Both the position numbers and the translations under genes were made by a program. The notes under the pieces are model-generated. The model made no database searches. It had not been told where the DNA came from and was given only the letters and a program-made list of their open reading frames with translations. From an uncultured Clostridia bacterium (GTDB taxonomy: Bacteria > Bacillota > Clostridia > UMGS1883), in NCBI GenBank assembly GCA_947629615.1, contig CANRER010000074.1, positions 1 to 7,180 of the forward strand: a stretch of DNA of 7,180 bases, given 5' to 3'. Shown one piece after another: positions 1 to 4,923 of this stretch (positions are counted from its first letter, which is position 1; each line of letters opens with the position of its first letter).

Positions 1-582
1 CGTTACGCGGGCTATCTCCTGCTCGCGGCCTATAACGGGGTCGAACTTGCCGCTTTTTGCCATTTCGGTAAGGTCGCGGCCGAATTTGTCGAGCGTGGGG
101 GTTTTGCTTTGGCCGGGAGCGGCCTCGCCCCTCGCCTCGCGGTAGGCGCGAAGCACCTCGTTTTCGGCTTCGCCCATAGCCTCGGCGGAAACGCCGAGAG
201 AGCGGAGTATCTTATAGGCGGCGCAGTCGGGGTTCTTTATCAGCGCGAGCAGGATATGCTCGGTGCCGATGAGCCGTGCGCGGTAGCTGTAGGCAATGTC
301 GGCGCTGAGCTGAAGGCACTGCTTGGTTCTGGGCGTGAAGCCCGCGAAGCGGCCCTGCGAGTAGGAGGAGGGGCCGTAGCTTTGTATGCGGCGTTCGACG
401 GCCTCGAGCGTGACGTTCCACTTGCGGAAAAACTGCTTGGTTATGCCGCCCTCCTCCATGAGCAGTCCGCAGAGCAGATGCTCCGTGCCGACGTGGCCCG
501 CGCCCATTTTTTCGGCCTCGGACTGGGCAAGCGAAATGGCGGTTTGGGCCTTTTCGGTGAAATTGTAGCCGTTATCCATCAT
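1..582 (-). CDS. clpC: ATP-dependent Clp protease ATP-binding subunit ClpC, N-terminal part (gene continues past left edge)
   Basis: This is the first 194 codons of the AAA+ unfoldase that feeds substrates to the ClpP peptidase in the cytoplasm. The fragment holds the two Clp N-domain repeats, each with a GTEH motif (residues 32-35 and 106-109); by family knowledge the glutamates of these motifs (E34 and E108 here) correspond to residues that contact phospho-arginine in Bacillus ClpC. A linker follows, then the start of the first AAA+ module (LDKFGRDLTEMA, then FDPVIGREQEI near residues 184-191), where the window ends before Walker A. The start at 582 is preferred because AAAGGAGAG lies 8 bases upstream; a second ATG follows directly at 579. 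The gene starts 5 bases after the restored mcsA stop and is last of the visible operon. The identity as ClpC rather than ClpE or ClpB rests on the N-domain and the ctsR-mcsA context. The position equivalent to Bacillus Arg5 is Asn here. Confidence 0.96.
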   Translation of the reverse strand, partial: MMDNGYNFTEKAQTAISLAQSEAEKMGAGHVGTEHLLCGLLMEEGGITKQFFRKWNVTLEAVERRIQSYGPSSYSQGRFAGFTPRTKQCLQLSADIAYSYRARLIGTEHILLALIKNPDCAAYKILRSLGVSAEAMGEAENEVLRAYREARGEAAPGQSKTPTLDKFGRDLTEMAKSGKFDPVIGREQEIARVT

Positions 583-587
583 AGGGA

Positions 588-1023
588 TCACTCTCCTTTA
601 ACAGATTTTATTTTGTCGCGCAGCTTGGCCGCGTCCTCGTATCGCTCCTCGGCTATGGCGTCGAGCAGGCGGGCCTTGAGGTCGTTTTCGGTTTCGAGCT
701 TGGGGTCGGCGGCGGGAGCGGGTTCGCTCTCGCGGGCGGCCTCGGGCATATCGCCGGCGGTTTCGGCGGAGAAGAAGCCGCCGAGCTCCGCCGGGGGGGA
801 AGAAGGGGCCGAGCATTCTGCGGCCGAAGGCCGAACCGCCGAAGGGCAGGGCGAAGGCGCTCATCATTTCGCGCTCCATATCGCCGAACATCGCGCGGGT
901 TCTGTCGAGCAGACCGGCCTCCTTGGCGCAGTCGCCGCAAAGGCGGATTTCGCGGGTTCGTCCGTTCACGGTTTCGCTGTAGCGTACGTTGGCTTCGTTC
1001 CTATTGCATTTTTGACATTTCAT
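588..1023 (-). CDS. mcsA: McsA-like zinc-finger/UVR-motif protein, frameshifted in a homopolymer
   Basis: McsA is the partner of the McsB arginine kinase and a modulator of CtsR and ClpC. The start at 1023 has AAGGAGGA at good spacing, 22 bases after ctsR. The N-terminal frame encodes one zinc finger, with CxxC pairs at residues 3/6 and 29/32. After the run of seven G at 793-799 (plus strand) this frame turns into an arginine-rich shadow and stops at 598-600, after 141 residues. Removing one base of the run restores a frame that gives a Glu/Ala/Pro linker and a clear UvrB/UvrC motif (ENDLKARLLDAIAEERYEDA, then AKLRDKIK) and stops at 588-590, next to clpC: 144 residues in all. Typical McsA is near 185 residues with a second zinc finger that is missing here. 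The break may be a sequencing error, a true mutation or slippage; the sequence alone cannot say. Confidence 0.85.
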
Positions 1024-1045
1024 AGTAAAATCCTCCTTAAAAATT

Positions 1046-1495
1046 TTATTGCAGAGAGAGCAGCATATTTTTGAATATGTTTGCGCGGAGGCGGTTTCTC
1101 GCCTCGCCCTGGACGGGGATTGCGCTGTCGCGGAGCGCCCCAAGAATAAGTTTTGCCTCTCTCAAGGTCAGACATTCATAATCCACAAGATTTTGGGCGA
1201 AAACTCTGGCCGTCTGATAGTCGAGCTCGCCGCCCACGGAATTGATGACGTGCATAAGGATATTCCCCCCGTCGGGCTCCACCCGCGTTATCCGCACGCC
1301 GCCCCCGCCGCCGCGCCGACTTTCGATAGAGTAGCCCCTTTCGGGGGTGAAGCGGGTTTGGATAACGTAGTTGATTTGGCTGGGAACGCATTTGAGCCGA
1401 CTGGCGAGGATATTGCGCTGTATTTCGGCAATTCCGCCGCCTTCGTCCAAAAGCTCCGTCAGCATTTCCTCTATCACGTCCGACATGCTTTTCAT
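1046..1495 (-). CDS. ctsR: Transcriptional repressor CtsR, class III heat-shock regulator
   Basis: CtsR is a dimeric winged-helix repressor of clp and its own operon; heat inactivates it. The 149-residue product starts with SDVIEEMLTELL, followed by the DNA-recognition region CVPSQINYVIQTRFTPERGY (residues 36-55) and the glycine-rich wing ESRRGGGGGVRI (58-69), all CtsR hallmarks. The C-terminal half (REAKLILGAL, then RLRANIFKNML) matches the family's dimer/adaptor domain. The start at 1495 is chosen because AGGGTGG sits 7 bases upstream; an in-frame ATG at 1486 would be 16 bases away. The wing has five glycines, where Bacillus subtilis, as I recall it, has four followed by tyrosine. It is the first gene of the operon ctsR-mcsA-clpC and is preceded by its own probable operators at 1596-1612 and 1669-1685, so autoregulation is expected. 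Confidence 0.97.
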   Translation of the reverse strand: MKSMSDVIEEMLTELLDEGGGIAEIQRNILASRLKCVPSQINYVIQTRFTPERGYSIESRRGGGGGVRITRVEPDGGNILMHVINSVGGELDYQTARVFAQNLVDYECLTLREAKLILGALRDSAIPVQGEARNRLRANIFKNMLLSLQ

Positions 1496-1499
1496 TTTC

Positions 1500-1583
1500 C
1501 TACCACCCTTTCGTCGCCGCAGGCTTCGCGCCGCGGTTTCGGTCTGTTCGACCGAAGCCCGGAACGCTGTGCCGCTTTTTCAT
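1500..1583 (-). other. ctsR leader: possible alternative hairpins and 27-codon upstream ORF
   Basis: Between the predicted transcript start (about 1615) and the ctsR start there is a leader of about 120 bases. TTCGGTC at 1538-1544 pairs with GACCGAA at 1550-1556 (7 bp, 5-base loop). GGCTTCG at 1522-1528 could instead pair with CGAAGCC at 1553-1559, using some of the same bases, so the two folds exclude each other. An ATG at 1583 opens a basic 27-codon frame that stops at 1500-1502, only 4 bases before the ctsR ATG and across its ribosome binding site. No Shine-Dalgarno sequence precedes that ATG, so translation is doubtful. Regulatory meaning is inference only. Confidence 0.25.
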
Positions 1584-1595
1584 GGTTGATTTGAC

Positions 1596-1612
1596 TTTGA
1601 CTTTCTTTGACT
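1596..1612 (-). promoter_or_regulatory. CtsR box 1 (perfect match), operator of ctsR operon
   Basis: On the minus strand this reads AGTCAAA-GAA-AGTCAAA, an exact match to the known CtsR operator RGTCAAA-NAN-RGTCAAA. A third AGTCAAA heptad (1590-1596) overlaps the downstream half by one base. The box begins just after the predicted transcript start of ctsR (about 1615), where a bound repressor would block promoter escape. It supports heat-inducible autoregulation of ctsR-mcsA-clpC. Confidence 0.92.
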
Positions 1613-1621
1613 TTCGTATAT

Positions 1622-1650
1622 AATATAGCACAGCCTCCGCCGTTTGTCAA
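1622..1650 (-). promoter_or_regulatory. Sigma-A promoter of ctsR-mcsA-clpC
   Basis: The minus strand carries TTGACA (plus positions 1645-1650), a 17-base spacer and TATATT (1622-1627), i.e. a perfect -35, optimal spacing and a -10 with one mismatch. Transcription would start near 1615, giving a leader of about 120 bases before ctsR. The promoter lies between the two CtsR boxes. Confidence 0.88.
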
Positions 1651-1668
1651 GAGGTTTTTTGAAAAAAA

Positions 1669-1685
1669 TTTGACTTTTCTTGACC
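1669..1685 (-). promoter_or_regulatory. CtsR box 2 (one mismatch), upstream of the ctsR promoter
   Basis: The minus strand reads GGTCAAG-AAA-AGTCAAA, matching RGTCAAA-NAN-RGTCAAA except for the last base of the first heptad. It lies 18 bases upstream of the -35 element of the ctsR promoter and about 54 bases upstream of the -35 element of the divergent promoter. Its spacing, spacer base and position argue that it is a second true operator, perhaps acting together with box 1. Confidence 0.75.
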
Positions 1686-1739
1686 TTTTACAATTTGTTC
1701 ATAATTTCCTTTTCGTAGGCGGTTTTTTTGCGCTTTTGA

Positions 1740-1768
1740 TTGACAAAGCCGTCGAGAAGTAGTATAAT
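1740..1768 (+). promoter_or_regulatory. Consensus sigma-A promoter of the rightward gene group
   Basis: TTGACA at 1740-1745 and TATAAT at 1763-1768 are separated by exactly 17 bases: a full consensus promoter. Transcription would begin near 1775, about 39 bases before the ATG at 1814. It diverges from the ctsR promoter. No CtsR box overlaps it, so strong constitutive transcription is the simplest reading. Confidence 0.92.
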
Positions 1769-1813
1769 AAAGTAGTGTAATAAAAAGTCGCTTGGAGCAT
1801 GGAGGCTTAAATC

Positions 1814-2059
1814 ATGGCCGACAAAAAAGAAAAGCGGGATTGGGGCGAGTTCAGGGGTACTTGGCCCGACCCGGAGGAAATGATTTGCAGAAATTGCAGG
1901 AAAAGGGACAAGACTATATTTGTTCTTAACGGCGTGGCAAAGCCTGTAGGCGTAACAAAAGCATTCTGCGAAGCATATCCGCCTCCGCCCGAATCGAATG
2001 GCAAGCCGAGCGGAATTTTATTTTACGGCGACATGTGTGAGTATTATGAAGAGGAATAA
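1814..2059 (+). CDS. Hypothetical 81-residue four-cysteine protein
   Basis: I do not recognise this family. The product is small, soluble and charged at both ends (MADKKEKRDW at the start, a run of acidic residues at the end). Four cysteines, C25 and C28 as CxxC, then C52 and C75, could bind a metal ion, but that is inference. A proline run (PPPP, residues 56-59) lies in the second half. A GGAGG at 1801-1805 sits 8 bases before the ATG, and a consensus promoter lies just upstream, so it is very probably expressed and is the first gene of a transcript with the zinc-ribbon gene 33 bases downstream. The spacing and the ribosome binding site support a real gene; the antisense frame overlapping its first two thirds has no comparable signals. 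The composition is less GC-rich than that of the flanking genes. Confidence 0.82.
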   Translation: MADKKEKRDWGEFRGTWPDPEEMICRNCRKRDKTIFVLNGVAKPVGVTKAFCEAYPPPPESNGKPSGILFYGDMCEYYEEE

Positions 2060-2092
2060 ATAATAAGAAAAAATACAAGAGGAGGAATTATT

Positions 2093-2656
2093 ATGAAATG
2101 CAGCAAATGCGGCGCCGAACTTGAGGAGGGCGCCCTGTTTTGCGGAAGCTGCGGCGCGAAGATAGAGGCCGAGCCCGCGCCCGTATCCCCCGCGCCCGAA
2201 TCCGCGCAGCAGCCTCAAACCGCCGAGGCCGCGCCCGAGGCCGAGGGCGGCGGAGCCGTCACCGAGCCTGTATCCGCGCCCACACCCGCGCCCATACCCA
2301 CGCCAACGCCCGCGCCCGCCGTTCAGCCGCAGCCGCGCGCTCCCGAGCCGGAGGGGCAGAAGGTGTCGCTCGGGGTGTGGCTCTGCCGCAGGCTTATAAA
2401 CTTTATCCCCTGCGTCGGCCCGCTTGTTTACATAGTTATGCTTTTCGTGTGGTCGTTCGACAAAAAGTACGACGACACCAGCCGCAACTGGGCCCGTTCG
2501 GAGCTCATTTTTGCCGCGCTCGGGATAATTTTGACGGTTGTGTTCATAATTGCGATGGTCAGCTTTTTCTCGATAAGCGGCTACGGCGATTTAATCGAGG
2601 ACGCCCTTGAGCACGGCACGCGCGGCAGGGATTTCTACTATTATTACGGATATTAA
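2093..2656 (+). CDS. Zinc-ribbon protein with Pro/Ala linker and two membrane segments
   Basis: The 187-residue product begins with a zinc-ribbon of the zinc_ribbon_2 type: CxxC pairs at C3/C6 and C17/C20. A low-complexity linker of Pro, Ala and Glu (residues 27-88) follows. The C-terminal part has two hydrophobic stretches, about 101-122 (LINFIPCVGPLVYIVMLF) and 137-161 (AALGIILTVVFIIAMVSFF), joined by a polar loop with the motif RNWARSEL (131-138), and ends with a tyrosine-rich tail. Proteins of this build are common in Clostridia and are usually unassigned. The cytoplasmic zinc ribbon and membrane anchoring are inferred; there is no signal peptide. AGAGGAGG is 8 bases before the ATG. It lies 33 bases after the 81-residue gene and probably shares its transcript. 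Confidence 0.9.
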   Translation: MKCSKCGAELEEGALFCGSCGAKIEAEPAPVSPAPESAQQPQTAEAAPEAEGGGAVTEPVSAPTPAPIPTPTPAPAVQPQPRAPEPEGQKVSLGVWLCRRLINFIPCVGPLVYIVMLFVWSFDKKYDDTSRNWARSELIFAALGIILTVVFIIAMVSFFSISGYGDLIEDALEHGTRGRDFYYYYGY

Positions 2657-2665
2657 TAATGAACG

Positions 2666-2686
2666 AAGGGCCGCTTTGCGGCCCTT
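2666..2686 (+). terminator. GC-rich intergenic hairpin, weak terminator or attenuator
   Basis: AAGGGCCGC (2666-2674) pairs with GCGGCCCTT (2678-2686) around a TTT loop: a 9-bp stem just after the zinc-ribbon gene. Only TTTGAG follows, so the U-tract is poor. It could partly terminate the upstream transcript, or shield its 3' end if transcription reads on into the hydrolase gene, which starts 33 bases further on. Confidence 0.4.
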
Positions 2687-2718
2687 TGAGCGTATGAGCG
2701 TATTGGGAGAGTGAAGAA

Positions 2719-4608
2719 ATGTTTCCGAAGGAATACTCCTTCCCCGAGGCGGGAGGGGCGATAGAATTTGAAGAAAACGGCACAATACTCGGCAAAAGCG
2801 TCGGCGACGGCGACTACATCGTCATGGATGCGACGAACCTCGGCGAACTGTGCGTCAGCGTGCTTTGGCGGTTTTGGGATAAGCCCGACGGCCCCGAGGC
2901 CGAAAGCATAAAAATGGGGCTGCTGCCCCATCTGCGCACGCGGCTCGCGCTGCCGGTGTCGGCTGTGCGCGGGGAAAAGCTGTTCCTGAGCCGCACTCCC
3001 GGCAAGCTGAAAACCGTTGTGCAGGGCCGCCCGGTGGACCCGGCGGCGGTGGTGAGGTTTTCCGTTGGGCTCGACCGAGGGCCGAAGCCCATGAGGCTCG
3101 CCATTCACAGCCTCTACATCTCCCCTGCCGCGCCAGACTTCCCGCTCGAGGGAGAACCGCTCGTGGACGAGCTCGGCCAGCGGCGGCGGGGCGACTGGCC
3201 CGGCAAAACGGCTTCGCGCGAAGAGCTTTGCGCCTATCTGAGGGCGGAGGGCGAAAAGCTTCCTCCCTCCACGCCCGAGGGCTTCGGCAAGTACGGCGGC
3301 AGCCTTAAAAAGAGCTTCCCGCCTACGGGCTTTTTCGCCCTGCGCGAGGAGGACGGGGCATACTGGCTGGCCGACCCGGAGGGCCGCGCGTTTTTCAGCG
3401 TCGGGCCGGACTGCGTGGGCGTGGACGGCGAGTGCGCCATCGAGGGCATCGGCCCGCTGTGCGGCGGTCTTGAGGACGGCGGCCGCCTGAAAGACGGGTT
3501 TTACAGCTGGACGAAGGCGAACCTCGTTCGCGCGTTCGGAGAGGACTGGTACGAAAAATGGACGCGGCTCACGCTCCGCCGCCTGCGCGAGTGGGGCTGC
3601 AACACGATAGCCTGCTGGAGCGACCCGCGCTTTATAAAAGCCGCGAAAATGCCGTACGTGCATATCCTGCACGGCTTCCCCCGCACGGAAAGCTATGTGT
3701 TCCGCGACTTCCCCGACGTGTTCGACCCCGCCTACGCCGAAGCCTCGCGCCGCTGGGCGGAGCAGCTCGCGCCGCTTAAGAGCGACCCGTTCATGGTGGG
3801 GTATTTCATGTCGAACGAGCCGAACTGGGCCTTTGTGAACGACCTCGACGTCGCCAAAATCGTTCTCAAAGGCCGCGCCCCGCTCAAGAGCCGCGCCCGC
3901 TTGGCAGAGCTTTTGGCCGAAAAATACGGCGATATTGCCGCGCTGAACGCCGTTTGGGGAACGGAAATAGCTTCCTTCGCGAACCTCGCCGACGGAGGGC
4001 TGACGCTGCCCGAGGCCTCGGCGGCGGATACCGCGGAGCTGACCGAGCGCATGATACGCGAGTTTGTCCGCGTTCCCGCGCTGGCCCTGCGCGAGATCGA
4101 TCCGAACCACCTCAACCTCGGTATGCGCTACGCATGGCTCAGCTCGCCCGCGCTGGCCGCCGGGAAGGAGTTTTTCGACGTGTTCAGCTTCAACTGCTAC
4201 CGCCACGACCCCTACCCCAGCATTGAGCGCATGGTTGAAATGGTGAAAATGCCTGTGATGATAGGCGAATTTCACTTCGGCGCGGCGGACAGGGGCCTCG
4301 ACGCGACCGGCATACAGGCCGTCGCCACGCAGGACGACCGCGCCCGCGCCTACCGATATTATATGCACCGCTGCGCCTCGCACCCGATGTGCGTCGGCGC
4401 GCATTACTTCAACTATAACGACCAGCCCTACCTCGGACGGTTCGACGGCGAAAATTATCAGATTGGCCTTGTGGACGTTTGCAATAGGCCCTATCCCGAG
4501 TTTGCCGCCGCCGTGGCCCGCTCTCACCGCGAAGTTTACGACGTGCGCCTTGGGCTGATGCCGCCTGCCGATGACGCCCCTTTGCCCGTTGAGTCGATAT
4601 TTTATTGA
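2719..4608 (+). CDS. GH50-like (clan GH-A) glycoside hydrolase, probably intracellular
   Basis: The 629-residue protein resembles beta-agarase (GH50) and GH42-type enzymes in its landmarks. A beta-rich N-terminal domain (about 1-145) leads to VDELGQRRRGDW (149-160). The barrel then begins with GFFALREEDGAYWLADPEGR (204-223), followed by WGCNTIACWSD (292-302). The likely acid/base is E367 in YFMSNEPNW, the likely nucleophile is E517 in IGEFHF, and WGTE (413-416) and HYFNYNDQPYLGRFDGENY (562-580) complete the set. Both catalytic glutamates are present, so the enzyme should be a retaining hydrolase. No signal peptide is visible, so cytoplasmic action on imported oligosaccharides is likely. The substrate is unknown: agarose-type activity should not be assumed. 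GGGAGAG lies 7 bases before the ATG. No transporter or sugar regulator is nearby. Membership of the GH50-like group is from recalled motifs. Confidence 0.87.
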   Translation: MFPKEYSFPEAGGAIEFEENGTILGKSVGDGDYIVMDATNLGELCVSVLWRFWDKPDGPEAESIKMGLLPHLRTRLALPVSAVRGEKLFLSRTPGKLKTVVQGRPVDPAAVVRFSVGLDRGPKPMRLAIHSLYISPAAPDFPLEGEPLVDELGQRRRGDWPGKTASREELCAYLRAEGEKLPPSTPEGFGKYGGSLKKSFPPTGFFALREEDGAYWLADPEGRAFFSVGPDCVGVDGECAIEGIGPLCGGLEDGGRLKDGFYSWTKANLVRAFGEDWYEKWTRLTLRRLREWGCNTIACWSDPRFIKAAKMPYVHILHGFPRTESYVFRDFPDVFDPAYAEASRRWAEQLAPLKSDPFMVGYFMSNEPNWAFVNDLDVAKIVLKGRAPLKSRARLAELLAEKYGDIAALNAVWGTEIASFANLADGGLTLPEASAADTAELTERMIREFVRVPALALREIDPNHLNLGMRYAWLSSPALAAGKEFFDVFSFNCYRHDPYPSIERMVEMVKMPVMIGEFHFGAADRGLDATGIQAVATQDDRARAYRYYMHRCASHPMCVGAHYFNYNDQPYLGRFDGENYQIGLVDVCNRPYPEFAAAVARSHREVYDVRLGLMPPADDAPLPVESIFY

Positions 4609-4784
4609 TGCTGCGAATGTTTGTCATTTGTTGTTTGACCAAATTTATAAGAAGTAAGCGAATGGATAAAATTAGCGATACAAAAATAGTTTTTTATACA
4701 AAGCTATTGGAATGGCGCAGTATGTTTGGCGAATACTACTCCAAACGGGCGCAAGATGAATTTGACAAGACTGTTGGCGGGTGA
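4608..4784 (+). CDS. Possible small ORF (58 residues) overlapping the hydrolase stop codon
   Basis: An ATG at 4608-4610 shares one base with the TGA of the hydrolase (TGATG), an arrangement typical of translational coupling. The 58-residue frame begins hydrophobically (MLRMFVICCLTKFI) and continues from an internal ATG at 4662 with a charged, probably helical part rich in aromatic residues (EWRSMFGEYYSKRAQDEF). Codon use (TTT, ATA, AGA, AAA) is far more AT-rich than in the neighbours, which suggests foreign origin or a gene remnant. No good ribosome binding site precedes either ATG. I do not recognise it; it may be a chance frame in a 220-base AT-rich patch or the relic of a longer gene. Confidence 0.3.
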   Translation: MLRMFVICCLTKFIRSKRMDKISDTKIVFYTKLLEWRSMFGEYYSKRAQDEFDKTVGG

Positions 4785-4830
4785 ACGTAGATTACTTGTG
4801 TATAGTGCAGACCTATATATAATGCAGGGT

Positions 4831-4858
4831 AAAAAACGGAGCGCCGACTCGGCGCTCC
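4831..4858 (-). terminator. Intrinsic terminator of the murB-rapZ-whiA operon
   Basis: On the minus strand GGAGCGCCG pairs with CGGCGCTCC (4838-4846 with 4850-4858) around a three-base loop, and after one G come six T (4831-4836). This is a textbook rho-independent terminator for leftward transcription, 46 bases past the whiA stop. In the rightward direction no T-run follows, so it should not stop the hydrolase transcript equally well. Confidence 0.92.
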
Positions 4859-4895
4859 CCTACGGATTATGGATTTAACAAAAGGTGGGGCGTTT

Positions 4896-4923
4896 CGTCC
4901 TCGCCTATGCTTCGGCGAGGACG
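4896..4923 (-). repeat. Inverted repeat spanning the whiA stop codon
   Basis: CGTCCTCGCC (4896-4905) and GGCGAGGACG (4914-4923) form a perfect 10-bp inverted repeat with an 8-base loop. It covers the last codons and the TAG of whiA. No T-run follows on the minus strand, so it is not itself a good terminator; it may stabilise the 3' end of the message ahead of the true terminator at 4831-4858, or simply reflect GC-rich coding. Confidence 0.5.

Noticed and set aside
598..790. Arg-rich C-terminal tail of the unshifted mcsA frame as a real nucleic-acid-binding domain
   Set aside because: The alternative frame encodes a recognisable UvrB/UvrC motif, so the Arg-rich stretch is its out-of-frame shadow.
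109..1074. 321-residue plus-strand frame
   Set aside because: It is antisense to clpC and mcsA, low complexity (Ala, Gly), has no ribosome binding site, and follows from third-position GC bias.
2210..2340. Pro/Ala repeats in the zinc-ribbon gene as a DNA repeat array or CRISPR
   Set aside because: The periodicity is irregular codon-level low complexity (CCC, GCG, GCC, CCG) in a protein linker, with no constant repeat and spacer units.
2653..4527. 624-residue minus-strand frame antisense to the hydrolase
   Set aside because: It is nearly as long as the real gene, but resembles no family, is Arg/Val/Ala-rich and is expected from GC-biased third positions on the opposite strand; the plus-strand product has catalytic motifs.
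4796..4823. Possible plus-strand promoter with TATAAT at 4818-4823
   Set aside because: The -35 (TTGTGT) matches only three of six bases, the spacer is 16, and nothing downstream on the plus strand is a credible gene.
4838..4858. Same hairpin as terminator for the plus-strand hydrolase
   Set aside because: On the plus strand it is followed by CCCTACGG, with no T-run; the T-run lies only on the minus-strand side.
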